From: JBDSSS01 sp963764195
Lineage (GTDB): Bacteria > Actinomycetota > Actinomycetes > Actinomycetales > Dermatophilaceae
Reading direction: 5' to 3'
NCBI GenBank assembly: GCA_963764195.1
Contig: CAVXRG010000003.1
Location: 124,001-188,000 of the forward strand
DNA: 64,000 nucleotides
Shown here: piece by piece, positions 50,213 to 62,927 of the stretch
How positions within the stretch are numbered: position 1 is the stretch's first letter
How the letters are laid out: each line of letters begins with the position of its first letter
Position numbers and translations under genes: made by a program
Notes under the pieces: generated by a model
The model's database searches: none
Told to the model about the DNA's origin: nothing
What the model saw: the letters and a program-made list of their open reading frames with translations, nothing else

Positions 50213-50695
50213 TCAGGCCTGGGGGAGGCGCTGGTGGATGTCCTGGCTCATCCGGACGACGGAGATGCCGAACTCGAGGCCGATGCGCACGACCGCCAGC
50301 CAGATGATCGCGCCGATCGGGCCGAGGATGAGCACGATGAGGCCGGCGAAGACCCCGTTGGTGAAGCCCGCGATGACGATGATGACGTAGACGATGACCG
50401 CGTAGATCGTCGCGAGCACGTAGACGAGCTTGACGAGCATCGGGGTGACGAAGCGGTTGAAGCTGAAGTCGAACAGGGCCCCGAGGAAGCCGGCGCCGTC
50501 GGGCAGGGCGTCCATCGCCTGGCCGGGCAGGTGGCGGCCGAGGCCGCCACCCTGAGTGCCCTGCATCGGGGCCGTGGGCTGGGGGCTCTGGTGGCCCTGC
50601 CGGCCAGGGGGGATGTTCGACGACCCGGAGCCGTAGGCCGGCTGCTCCGGGGGAGTGGGGGGCGTGGCGGGCTCGGGGGGCTGGTTGTCGCTCAT
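50213..50695 (-). CDS. DUF4282-type membrane protein
   Basis: 160 residues. The first half is Pro/Gln/Gly-rich and disordered ('EPATPPTPPEQPAYGSGSSN'). The second half holds two membrane helices ('LVKLVYVLATIYAVIVYVIIVIAGF' and 'GVFAGLIVLILGPIGAIIWLAVVRIGLEFGI') after 'LFDFSFNRFVTP', the pattern of DUF4282 proteins. Function unknown. AAGGAG lies before ATG 50695. It is divergent from rpoB. Confidence 0.85.
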   Translation of the reverse strand: MSDNQPPEPATPPTPPEQPAYGSGSSNIPPGRQGHQSPQPTAPMQGTQGGGLGRHLPGQAMDALPDGAGFLGALFDFSFNRFVTPMLVKLVYVLATIYAVIVYVIIVIAGFTNGVFAGLIVLILGPIGAIIWLAVVRIGLEFGISVVRMSQDIHQRLPQA

Positions 50696-50812
50696 GGCTT
50701 CTCCTTGGAGGGGGAGGTGCCGACCCTGATCGGCACGTACCCCTCGACCATAGGGCGACCCGCGCCGGGTGTCTCGGGACCACGCAGGTCACGGCCGATC
50801 CGGCCGTGACCC

Positions 50813-50841
50813 TTGACGCGGGGCCGTGGGAGGTCCATATT
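50813..50841 (+). promoter_or_regulatory. rpoBC promoter 1
   Basis: TTGACG (50813-50818), 17 bp, CATATT (50836-50841), a near-consensus vegetative promoter about 240 bp before rpoB. The 386-bp gap 50696-51081 holds no gene, only promoters and leader. Confidence 0.65.
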
Positions 50842-50924
50842 CGTCGCGTTCCCTTTGTGGAGTCCCCGGTCCAGGGGGCGTCGAGGTCTCGCTCGTGCTG
50901 ACGACCTCCGCGCCTTGACCCGGC

Positions 50925-50953
50925 TGGACACTCCTGCCCTTTGGGGCTAGGCT
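50925..50953 (+). promoter_or_regulatory. rpoBC promoter 2
   Basis: TGGACA (50925-50930), 17 bp, TAGGCT (50948-50953), followed by a repeat of TAGGCC. Leader of about 125 nt to rpoB. The presence of two promoters agrees with rpoB being transcribed separately from rplJL. Confidence 0.6.
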
Positions 50954-51081
50954 AGGCCTTTGCGCTGCCCATGCCCTCCTCAAGCGCCCGGATCCACGCT
51001 CTTTGGCGTGTCCGGGATCAGGGGCGGATGTGCGCATCGCCTTGACTCAAGATTCGGAAAAGGCCCGTGGAAGGACCCTCC

Positions 51082-54000
51082 TTGGCTGCCGCGCGTACTG
51101 CGACGAACATGTCCACCGCACAGACCCCTTCGGGACGTCTGTCCTTCGCGAAGATTCGCGAACCCCTCGAGGTCCCTGACCTCCTCGCCCTCCAGACGGA
51201 GAGCTTCGACTGGCTGCTCGGCAACGAGCGCTGGCAGGCCCGCGTCGCCGCGGCCAAGGCCGAGGGACGCACCGACGTCCCCGACCGTTCGGGGCTCGAG
51301 GAGATCTTCGAGGAGATCTCCCCGATCGAGGACTTCAGCGGCTCCATGTCGCTGTCGTTCCGCGACCACCGCTTCGAGGAGACCCGCAAGTCGATCGAGT
51401 CGTGCAAGGAGCGCGACCAGACCTACGACGCGCCGCTCTTCGTCACGGCTGAGTTCATGAACGCCCAGACGGGTGAGATCAAGAGCCAGACCGTGTTCAT
51501 GGGCGACTTCCCGCTCATGACCGAGCGTGGCACCTTCATCATCAACGGCACCGAGCGTGTCGTCGTCTCGCAGCTCGTCCGCAGCCCGGGCGTCTACTTC
51601 GAGCGCACGCCCGACAAGACGTCCGACAAGGACATCTACACGGCGAAGATCATCCCGAGCCGTGGTGCCTGGCTCGAGTTCGAGATCGACAAGCGCGACA
51701 TGGTCGGCGTCCGCGTCGACCGCAAGCGCAAGCAGTCCGTCACGGTGCTGCTCAAGGCCCTCGGCTGGACCGAGGCCCAGATCCTCGAGGAGTTCGGCGA
51801 CTTCGAGTCGATGCGCCTCACCCTGGAGAAGGACCACACCCAGGGCCAGGACGACGCGCTGCTCGACATCTACCGCAAGCTCCGTCCGGGCGAACCGCCC
51901 ACCAAGGAGGCCGCGCAGACGCTGCTCGACAACCTCTACTTCAACTCCAAGCGCTACGACCTCGCGAAGGTCGGCCGCTACAAGATCGACAAGAAGCTCG
52001 GTCTCGACGCGTCGATCAACGACTCGACCCTGTCGATCGACGACATCGTCGCGACGATCCGCCACATCGTGGCCCTGCACGACGGTCAGCCGACGATGAA
52101 GGGCATGAAGAACGGCGAGCAGATCGACGTGCGCGTCGAGGTCGATGACATCGACCACTTCGGCAACCGTCGCCTCCGCTCCGTCGGCGAGCTCATCCAG
52201 AACCAGGTCCGCACCGGCCTGTCCCGGATGGAGCGCGTCGTCCGCGAGCGGATGACGACCCAGGACGTCGAGGCGATCACCCCGCAGACCCTGATCAACA
52301 TCCGCCCCGTGGTGGCCTCGATCAAGGAGTTCTTCGGGACCTCGCAGCTCTCGCAGTTCATGGACCAGAACAACCCGCTCGCGGGTCTGACGCACAAGCG
52401 TCGCCTGTCCGCGCTCGGCCCGGGTGGTATCTCCCGTGACCGCGCCCAGATGGAGGTCCGTGACGTCCACCCGTCGCACTACGGCCGCATGTGCCCGATC
52501 GAGACCCCGGAAGGCCCGAACATCGGCCTCATCGGCTCGCTCGCGTCCTACGGGCGGATCAACGCGTTCGGCTTCATCGAGACGCCGTACCGCAAGGTCG
52601 TCGACGGCGTCGTCTCCGACGACGTCGACTACCTGTCCGCCGACGAGGAGGACCGCTTCGTCGTGGCGCAGGCCAACGCGGCGATCGACCTCGAGGGCAA
52701 CTTCATCGACGAGCGTGTCCTCGTGCGCACCAAGGGTGGCGAGGTCGAGCTGATCCCCGGCGCCGACGTCGACTACATGGACGTCTCGCCGCGTCAGATG
52801 GTCTCGGCCGCGACCGCGATGATCCCGTTCCTCGAGCACGACGACGCCAACCGTGCGCTCATGGGCGCCAACATGCAGCGTCAGGCGGTCCCGCTCGTCA
52901 AGAGCGAGGCCCCGCTCGTCGGCACCGGCATGGAGTTCCGCGCCGCCCTCGACTCGGGCGACGTCGTCCGTGCCGAGAAGGCCGGAGCCGTCCAGGAGGT
53001 CTCGGCCGACTCGGTCACCGTCGCCAACGACGACGGCACCTACCGGACCTACCCGATCCGCAAGTTCGCGCGCTCCAACCAGGGCACGAGCTACAACCAG
53101 GTCGTCGTGGTCAACGAGGGTGACCACCTCGAGGCCGGCGGCGTCATCGCCGACGGTCCTGCGACCGACGGCGGCGAGATGGCGCTCGGGCGCAACCTGC
53201 TCGTCGCGTTCATGTCGTGGGAGGGCCACAACTACGAGGACGCGATCATCCTCAGCCAGCGGCTCGTCCAGGACGACGTCCTCTCCTCGATCCACATCGA
53301 GGAGCACGAGGTCGACGCCCGCGACACGAAGCTCGGCCCCGAGGAGATCACCCGGGACATCCCGAACGTCTCCGAGGAGGTCCTCGCCGACCTCGACGAG
53401 CGCGGCATCATCCGCGTCGGCGCCGAGGTCCGCGACGGCGACCTGCTCGTCGGCAAGGTCACGCCCAAGGGCGAGACCGAGCTGACCCCGGAGGAGCGCC
53501 TGCTCCGTGCGATCTTCGGTGAGAAGGCGCGCGAGGTGCGCGACACCTCCCTCAAGGTCCCGCACGGCGAGACCGGCACCGTCATCGGGGTCAAGGAGTT
53601 CCGCTCCGACCTCGGCGACGACCTGCCGCCCGGCGTCAACCAGCTCGTCCGCGTCTACGTCGCCAACAAGCGCAAGATCACCGATGGTGACAAGCTCGCC
53701 GGTCGGCACGGCAACAAGGGCGTCATCTCCAAGATCCTGCCCATCGAGGACATGCCCTTCCTCGAGGACGGGACCGCGGTCGACGTCGTGCTCAACCCGC
53801 ACGGTGTGCCGCGACGGATGAACCTCGGGCAGATCCTCGAGCTGCACCTCGGCTGGGCAGCCAGCCGTGGCTGGAAGATCGAGGGCAACCCCGAGTGGGC
53901 GGGCCAGATCCCCCCGGACGCCCACGAGGCCCCGCCCGGCTCGCGCGTCGCCACGCCCGTCTTCGACGGTGCGTCGGAGAACGTCGTGACCGGCCTGCTC

Positions 54001-54564
54001 GACTCGACCCTGAAGACGCGCGACGACGTGCGCCTCATCGACGCCTCGGGCAAGACCCGGCTCTTCGACGGCCGCTCCGGCGAGCCGTTCCCCGAGCCGG
54101 TCGCGGTCGGCTACATGTACATCCTCAAGCTCCACCACCTCGTCGACGACAAGATCCACGCTCGCTCGACGGGTCCGTACTCGATGATCACCCAGCAGCC
54201 GCTCGGCGGTAAGGCCCAGTTCGGTGGCCAGCGCTTCGGTGAGATGGAGGTCTGGGCGCTCGAGGCGTACGGCGCCGCGTACACGCTCCAGGAGCTGCTG
54301 ACGATCAAGTCCGACGACGTCCCCGGCCGCGTCAAGGTCTACGAGGCGATCGTCAAGGGCGAGAACATCCCCGACTCCGGCATCCCCGAGTCGTTCAAGG
54401 TCCTCCTCAAGGAGATGCAGTCCCTGTGTCTCAACGTCGAGGTCCTGAGCAGCGACGGGACGACGATCGAGATGAAGGAATCCGACGAGGAGGTCTTCCG
54501 CGCAGCGGAGGAGCTCGGTATCGACCTGAGCCGGCGCGAGCCGTCCAGCGTCGAAGAGGTCTGA
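51082..54564 (+). CDS. rpoB: RNA polymerase beta subunit
   Basis: 1160 residues. TTG 51082 is chosen over GTG 51067 because GGAAGGA (51069-51075) lies 6 nt before it and GTG would overlap that site. Standard beta blocks are present: 'SFAKIREPLEVPDLLALQTESFDWLLG', the rifampicin region at about 417-445 ('FFGTSQLSQFMDQNNPLAGLTHKRRLSALGPGG') and 'GKAQFGGQRFGEMEVWALEAYGA'. In the rifampicin pocket the key Asp, His438 (THKRR) and the Ser of 'RRLSALG' are the sensitive form; Ala434 replaces the usual Ser in NPLSGLT, a natural difference seen in some relatives. It forms the catalytic core with rpoC. Confidence 0.97.
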   Translation: MAAARTATNMSTAQTPSGRLSFAKIREPLEVPDLLALQTESFDWLLGNERWQARVAAAKAEGRTDVPDRSGLEEIFEEISPIEDFSGSMSLSFRDHRFEETRKSIESCKERDQTYDAPLFVTAEFMNAQTGEIKSQTVFMGDFPLMTERGTFIINGTERVVVSQLVRSPGVYFERTPDKTSDKDIYTAKIIPSRGAWLEFEIDKRDMVGVRVDRKRKQSVTVLLKALGWTEAQILEEFGDFESMRLTLEKDHTQGQDDALLDIYRKLRPGEPPTKEAAQTLLDNLYFNSKRYDLAKVGRYKIDKKLGLDASINDSTLSIDDIVATIRHIVALHDGQPTMKGMKNGEQIDVRVEVDDIDHFGNRRLRSVGELIQNQVRTGLSRMERVVRERMTTQDVEAITPQTLINIRPVVASIKEFFGTSQLSQFMDQNNPLAGLTHKRRLSALGPGGISRDRAQMEVRDVHPSHYGRMCPIETPEGPNIGLIGSLASYGRINAFGFIETPYRKVVDGVVSDDVDYLSADEEDRFVVAQANAAIDLEGNFIDERVLVRTKGGEVELIPGADVDYMDVSPRQMVSAATAMIPFLEHDDANRALMGANMQRQAVPLVKSEAPLVGTGMEFRAALDSGDVVRAEKAGAVQEVSADSVTVANDDGTYRTYPIRKFARSNQGTSYNQVVVVNEGDHLEAGGVIADGPATDGGEMALGRNLLVAFMSWEGHNYEDAIILSQRLVQDDVLSSIHIEEHEVDARDTKLGPEEITRDIPNVSEEVLADLDERGIIRVGAEVRDGDLLVGKVTPKGETELTPEERLLRAIFGEKAREVRDTSLKVPHGETGTVIGVKEFRSDLGDDLPPGVNQLVRVYVANKRKITDGDKLAGRHGNKGVISKILPIEDMPFLEDGTAVDVVLNPHGVPRRMNLGQILELHLGWAASRGWKIEGNPEWAGQIPPDAHEAPPGSRVATPVFDGASENVVTGLLDSTLKTRDDVRLIDASGKTRLFDGRSGEPFPEPVAVGYMYILKLHHLVDDKIHARSTGPYSMITQQPLGGKAQFGGQRFGEMEVWALEAYGAAYTLQELLTIKSDDVPGRVKVYEAIVKGENIPDSGIPESFKVLLKEMQSLCLNVEVLSSDGTTIEMKESDEEVFRAAEELGIDLSRREPSSVEEV

Positions 54565-54567
54565 GCC

Positions 54568-54606
54568 CTCGGGGGCTCACGGCCGCTGACGGCCTGCGCC
54601 CCCGAG
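54568..54606 (+). terminator. Hairpin after rpoB, copy 2 of the paired element
   Basis: CTCGGGGGC (54568-54576) pairs with GCCCCCGAG (54598-54606), with GGCCG...CGGCC inside. It starts 3 nt after the rpoB stop and matches the hairpin after nusG at all but a few positions. It lies inside the rpoB-rpoC gap, so read-through or processing is expected. Confidence 0.7.
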
Positions 54607-54706
54607 TCCCCCCGACAGCCCGCTGGGCTGGGTCACCCAGCCCAGCGGCATTCGGACAGACCACTCACACCGAAGACTTAGCAAGAGTTACGAGAGAAGG
54701 AACCAC

Positions 54707-58603
<3,897 letters not shown>

Positions 58604-58653
58604 GTCGACTCGGGGCGGTCATGCCGCCCCGATGAGCCACGAGTGACCCTGCT

Positions 58654-58687
58654 GGGCCCGGTCCGCGCGAGAGCGTGGGCCGGGCCC
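58654..58687 (+). terminator. Terminator after rpoC
   Basis: GGGCCCGGTCC pairs with GGGCCGGGCCC (11 bp, one wobble) around a 12-nt loop, 51 nt after the rpoC stop. AGCGGCATAC follows immediately, as it does after the hairpin near 37581. Confidence 0.75.
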
Positions 58688-58744
58688 AGCGGCATACCCG
58701 GCGGCGGCGTCGGTGGGGGGTGGCCGGGCCACTAGGGTGGAGCC

Positions 58745-59281
58745 ATGAGCGAGCCCCTCCACGACGAGCCCAGCACGCGTCCGACGGGGGCGGCCGAGGA
58801 GCCCACGCCGACGGTCGTCGTGCTCACCGAGGAGGCGCTTCGCCCGCGTGACGTCGACACCATCGTCGCCCTCCACGCCGAGCACGGAGCGACCTACCGG
58901 GTGCTCGTCCCCGCCGACACCGAGCGCAACGTGCTCTCCTCCTTCCTCAACCACCTCAGCCTCTTCGAGATGCGCGAGGCCCTCGAGAGCCTGCGCCCGG
59001 TCGACCGCACCGAAGCCCGGGCCGACGCCGACAGCGCCCTCGCGACGACCCTGGCCGAGTTCGAGGCGCACGGCGTCGTCGCGACGGGGGAGATCACCCC
59101 CGACGACCCGATGCCCACCCTCGTCGAGGAGGTCGCCCGCCTCGACGCCAGCGAGGTCGTCGTCGTCACCGAGCCGCAGGCCGTCGAGGACACCTTCCAC
59201 GTCGACTGGGCCTCCAAGGCCCGCGAGGCCCTCGGGCTGCCGGTGCTGCACATGTACTCCGGGGACTGGCGTCTCGGCTGA
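58745..59281 (+). CDS. Unknown protein, universal-stress-like fold possible
   Basis: 178 residues. Disordered first 20 residues, then alternating strands and helices: 'TVVVLTEEALRPRDVDTIVALHAEHGATYRVLVPADTERNVLSSFLNHLSLFEMREALESL', 'EVVVVTEPQAVEDTFHVDWASKARE' and 'LPVLHMYSG'. This resembles a Rossmann-like USP fold, but the nucleotide-binding GxxGxxxxS motif is not present, so the family is uncertain. TAGGGT ends 6 nt before ATG 58745, suggesting its own leaderless transcript between rpoC and rpsL. Confidence 0.65.
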   Translation: MSEPLHDEPSTRPTGAAEEPTPTVVVLTEEALRPRDVDTIVALHAEHGATYRVLVPADTERNVLSSFLNHLSLFEMREALESLRPVDRTEARADADSALATTLAEFEAHGVVATGEITPDDPMPTLVEEVARLDASEVVVVTEPQAVEDTFHVDWASKAREALGLPVLHMYSGDWRLG

Positions 59282-59385
59282 GGCGACCGCGTGAGGATCG
59301 ACCGAGCCCCGGCGAGGGAGGCCCGGAGCGCGGGCGGCCTCGGCCGCTACAGGGACGGCTGAGGCGACCGGCTGAGGATCGACCG
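59276..59385. repeat. Imperfect direct repeat of about 29 bp, two copies
   Basis: CGGCTGAGGCGACCG followed by TGAGGATCGACCG occurs at 59276-59304 and again at 59356-59385, with a one- or two-base difference in the middle. The first copy contains the stop codon of the gene at 58745. The 51 bp between the copies shows no other feature. Confidence 0.75.
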
Positions 59386-59416
59386 GGGCGGGGGCGGTGA
59401 GGGCGCCAGTATCGAT

Positions 59417-59445
59417 TTGGTCGGTGTGCCACACCCCGGTACGCT
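59417..59445 (+). promoter_or_regulatory. Promoter of the str operon (rpsL-rpsG-fusA)
   Basis: TTGGTC (59417-59422), 17 bp, TACGCT (59440-59445). The leader 59446-59723 (about 275 nt) carries no ORF with a convincing ribosome binding site except the rpsL one. Confidence 0.6.
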
Positions 59446-59723
59446 GGAACACTGTGTGTGAGGCGTGCCCTCGGTTCGCCTCCCGCACACCGCGATGACG
59501 GCTCCTGTGCCCTGTCCCGCCGGTCGACCCGATCGACCTGCGTGCGACACCACGAGTTGCCAGAGCAGACCTCCCGCCGGGCACCCCACGCATGTGGGGA
59601 GTGCAGGGGGGAGCACCGCACCAGCCCCGCTCGAGCGACACGCCCGAGGTCGGGGGTGGGCGAAGAGACAAGGAGTCGGCCCGACCGGGCCGGCTGACCA
59701 CAGCAATGTACGGAGACATCAGG

Positions 59724-60098
59724 TTGCCTACCATCAACCAGCTGGTCCGCAAGGGCCGCCAGGACAAGGCCTCCAAGGCCAAGACCCCGGCGCTCAAGGG
59801 CTCGCCCCAGCGTCGCGGCGTGTGCACCCGCGTGTACACGACCACCCCCAAGAAGCCGAACTCTGCCCTGCGCAAGGTCGCCCGCGTGCGCCTGTCCAGT
59901 GGCATCGAGGTCACCGCCTACATCCCGGGCGTCGGCCACAACCTGCAGGAGCACTCGATCGTGCTCGTCCGCGGTGGTCGCGTGAAGGACCTCCCCGGTG
60001 TTCGCTACAAGATCGTCCGCGGCACGCTCGACACCCAGGGTGTCAAGAACCGCAAGCAGGCTCGCAGCCTTTACGGCGCGAAGAAGGAGAAGCGCTGA
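59724..60098 (+). CDS. rpsL: 30S ribosomal protein S12
   Basis: 124 residues starting at TTG 59724 with GGAG 9 nt before it. The in-frame ATG 59706 would add six residues (MYGDIR) not found in S12, so TTG is preferred. 'PTINQLVRKGRQDK' opens the protein. Lys43 (TTPKKPNSALRKVARV) and Lys88 (GGRVKDLPGVRYK) are the streptomycin-sensitive residues. It shapes the decoding site. Its stop overlaps the rpsG start (TGATG). Confidence 0.97.
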   Translation: MPTINQLVRKGRQDKASKAKTPALKGSPQRRGVCTRVYTTTPKKPNSALRKVARVRLSSGIEVTAYIPGVGHNLQEHSIVLVRGGRVKDLPGVRYKIVRGTLDTQGVKNRKQARSLYGAKKEKR

Positions 60099-60568
60099 TG
60101 CCTCGCAAGGGACCCGCACCCAAGCGCCCGCTCGTCGTCGACCCGGTCTACTCCAGCCCGCTCGTGACGCAGCTCGTCAACAAGATCCTCCTCGACGGCA
60201 AGAAGTCCATCGCGGAGACGATCGTCTACGGCGCCCTCGAGGGTGCCCGCCAGAAGACCGGCACCGACCCCGTCGCGACGCTCAAGCGCGCCCTCGACAA
60301 CGTCAAGCCGGCCATGGAGGTCAAGTCCCGCCGCGTCGGTGGCGCGACCTACCAGGTGCCGATCGAGGTCAAGCCGAACCGCTCGACCACGCTCGCCCTG
60401 CGCTGGCTCGTCGGCTACTCGCGGCAGCGTCGTGAGAAGACGATGACCGAACGCCTCATGAACGAGATCCTCGACGCGAGCAACGGCCTCGGTGCCGCTG
60501 TGAAGCGCCGCGAGGACACGCACAAGATGGCCGAGTCCAACAAGGCCTTCGCGCACTACCGCTGGTGA
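60098..60568 (+). CDS. rpsG: 30S ribosomal protein S7
   Basis: 156 residues, full length: 'PRKGPAPKRPLVVDPVYSSPLVTQLVNKILLDGKKSIAETIVYGALE', 'VGGATYQVPIEVKPNRSTTLALRWLVGYSRQR' and 'AHYRW' at the C-terminus. It nucleates 30S head assembly on 16S rRNA and, in many bacteria, represses the str operon. ATG 60098 overlaps the rpsL stop by 1 nt; AAGGAG lies just upstream. Confidence 0.98.
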   Translation: MPRKGPAPKRPLVVDPVYSSPLVTQLVNKILLDGKKSIAETIVYGALEGARQKTGTDPVATLKRALDNVKPAMEVKSRRVGGATYQVPIEVKPNRSTTLALRWLVGYSRQRREKTMTERLMNEILDASNGLGAAVKRREDTHKMAESNKAFAHYRW

Positions 60569-60580
60569 CAGCGGTCCGGC

Positions 60581-60614
60581 CGGTATGCCGCTGAGCCCGC
60601 TCAGCGGCATACCG
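60581..60614 (+). terminator. Hairpin between rpsG and fusA built from two facing GTATGCCG octamers
   Basis: A perfect 15-bp stem (CGGTATGCCGCTGAG at 60581-60595 with its complement at 60600-60614) and a 4-nt loop CCCG. No T-run, so likely an attenuator or processing signal that lowers or separates fusA expression rather than a full stop. Confidence 0.65.
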
Positions 60615-60702
60615 ACCGGGCAAGCGCCCCTCCTCACCGACGCAGCGACGCCGGCGGGACGGGCCCCCAGACTTCACTTACGAGCGAGACGAGACAACAG
60701 AC

Positions 60703-62820
60703 GTGGCACTCGACGTCCTGACGGACCTCAAGAAGGTCCGCAACATCGGCATCATGGCGCACATCGACGCTGGCAAGACGACGGTGACGGAGCGCATCCT
60801 CTTCTACACCGGGGTCAACCACAAGATCGGTGAGACCCACGACGGTGCGTCGACGACGGACTGGATGGAGCAGGAGAAGGAACGCGGCATCACCATCACC
60901 TCCGCCGCGGTGACCTCCTTCTGGGAGGGCAACCAGATCAACATCATCGACACCCCCGGACACGTGGACTTCACGGTCGAGGTCGAGCGCTCCCTGCGCG
61001 TCCTCGACGGTGCCGTCGCCGTGTTCGACGGCAAGGAGGGTGTCGAGCCCCAGTCCGAGACGGTCTGGCGCCAGGCGGACAAGTACGACGTCCCCCGGAT
61101 CTGCTTCATCAACAAGATGGACAAGCTCGGCGCCGACTTCTACTTCACGGTCGACACGATCAAGGACCGCCTCGGCGCGGAGCCGCTCGTCATGCAGCTC
61201 CCGATCGGCGCGGAGAACGACTTCCTCGGCGTCATCGACCTCATCTACATGCGTGCCCTCGTGTGGCCCGGCGACGCCAAGGGCGACGTGACCATGGGTG
61301 CGAAGTACGAGATCGCGGAGATCCCCGCCGACATGCTGGAGAAGGCTGCGGAGTACCGCATGGCCCTCGTCGAGCGTGTCGCCGAGGCCGACGACGAGCT
61401 CATGGAGAAGTACCTCGGTGGCGAGGAGCTGACCGTCGACGAGCTCAAGGCCGGCATCCGCAAGCTCACTGTCGCCTCCGAGCTCTACCCGGTCTTCTGT
61501 GGCTCCGCCTTCAAGAACCGTGGTGTCCAGCCGATGCTCGACGCGGTCGTGGACTACCTCCCGTCGCCGCTCGACGTGCCCCCGATGGTCGGCCACAAGC
61601 CGGACCACGAGGACGTCCCGCTGACCCGCGCCCCCAGCAAGGACGAGCCGTTCTCGGCCCTCGCCTTCAAGGTCGCGACGCACCCGTTCTTCGGCACGCT
61701 CACCTTCATCCGGGTCTACTCCGGGCACATCTCCGCGGGCACCCAGGTCATGAACTCGACCAAGGGCAACAAGGAGCGCATCGGCAAGCTCTTCCAGATG
61801 CACGCCAACAAGGAGAACCCGGTCGACGACGCGCAGGCCGGTCACATCTACGCCGCCATCGGTCTGAAGAACACGACGACCGGTGACACCCTGTCGGACA
61901 TCAACGAGCAGATCGTGCTCGAGTCGATGACCTTCCCGGACCCGGTCATCCAGGTCGCCATCGAGCCGAAGACGAAGGGTGACCAGGAGAAGCTCTCCAC
62001 GGCCATCCAGAAGCTCTCGGCCGAGGACCCGACCTTCCAGGTCCACCTCGACGAGGACACCGGCCAGACGATCATCGCCGGCATGGGCGAGCTGCACCTC
62101 GACATCCTGGTCGACCGCATGAAGCGGGAGTTCAAGGTCGAGGCGAACGTCGGCAAGCCGCAGGTGGCCTACCGCGAGACGATCCGTCGCACGGTGGCCA
62201 AGTACGGCTACACCCACAAGAAGCAGACGGGTGGCTCGGGTCAGTTCGCGAAGATCCAGATCACCCTCGAGCCCCTGGGTGAGACCGAGGACGGCTCGAT
62301 GTACGAGTTCGTCAACGCCGTCTCCGGTGGTCGCATCCCGCGCGAGTACATCCCGTCGGTCGACGCCGGAATCCAGGACGCCATGCAGTACGGCGTGCTC
62401 GCCGGCTACCAGCTCGTCGGCATCAAGGCCACCCTCGAGGACGGCGCGTACCACGACGTCGACTCCTCGGAGATGGCGTTCAAGATCGCCGGCTCGATGG
62501 CGCTCAAGGAGGCCGTCCGCCTGGCCGACCCCGTCCTGCTCGAGCCGATGATGGCCGTCGAGGTGCGCACGCCCGAGGACTACATGGGCGACGTCATCGG
62601 CGACATCAACTCGCGCCGTGGCCAGATCCAGGCCATGGAGGACATCAGCGGCGCGAAGGTCGTCAAGGGCATCGTCCCGCTGTCCGAGATGTTCGGGTAC
62701 GTCGGCGACCTGCGGTCCAAGACCCAGGGTCGTGCCAACTACTCGATGGAGTTCGACTCCTACGCAGAGGTCCCCAAGGCAGTCGCCGAGGAGATCATCA
62801 AGAAGACCCGCGGCGAGTGA
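60703..62820 (+). CDS. fusA: Elongation factor G
   Basis: 705 residues, five-domain translocase. GTPase motifs: 'GIMAHIDAGKTTVTERIL' (P-loop), 'TSAAVTSFW' switch region, 'DTPGHVDFTVEVERSLRVLDGAV' and 'NKMDKLGADF'. Domain IV and V blocks are 'HKKQTGGSGQFAKIQITLEP', 'SEMAFKIAGSMALKEA' and 'VKGIVPLSEMFGYVGDLRS'. It drives tRNA-mRNA movement on the ribosome. GTG 60703 lies in the long rpsG-fusA gap. tuf follows after 107 bp. Confidence 0.98.
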   Translation: MALDVLTDLKKVRNIGIMAHIDAGKTTVTERILFYTGVNHKIGETHDGASTTDWMEQEKERGITITSAAVTSFWEGNQINIIDTPGHVDFTVEVERSLRVLDGAVAVFDGKEGVEPQSETVWRQADKYDVPRICFINKMDKLGADFYFTVDTIKDRLGAEPLVMQLPIGAENDFLGVIDLIYMRALVWPGDAKGDVTMGAKYEIAEIPADMLEKAAEYRMALVERVAEADDELMEKYLGGEELTVDELKAGIRKLTVASELYPVFCGSAFKNRGVQPMLDAVVDYLPSPLDVPPMVGHKPDHEDVPLTRAPSKDEPFSALAFKVATHPFFGTLTFIRVYSGHISAGTQVMNSTKGNKERIGKLFQMHANKENPVDDAQAGHIYAAIGLKNTTTGDTLSDINEQIVLESMTFPDPVIQVAIEPKTKGDQEKLSTAIQKLSAEDPTFQVHLDEDTGQTIIAGMGELHLDILVDRMKREFKVEANVGKPQVAYRETIRRTVAKYGYTHKKQTGGSGQFAKIQITLEPLGETEDGSMYEFVNAVSGGRIPREYIPSVDAGIQDAMQYGVLAGYQLVGIKATLEDGAYHDVDSSEMAFKIAGSMALKEAVRLADPVLLEPMMAVEVRTPEDYMGDVIGDINSRRGQIQAMEDISGAKVVKGIVPLSEMFGYVGDLRSKTQGRANYSMEFDSYAEVPKAVAEEIIKKTRGE

Positions 62821-62927
62821 CGACGGGAACATCCCGTAGTCTCTCCCGAGGAAACCACCCCGTAAACAGCGCCACGTCCTGCCCTGGTCGTACGGCGTAA
62901 CACACAGAAGTCCTGAGGAGGACCACA

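Noticed and set aside
52381..52400. Ala in place of Ser in the rifampicin region as a resistance mutation
   Set aside because: The main resistance positions (the Asp, His438 and Ser of RRLSALG) are unchanged, and Ala here may be natural variation.
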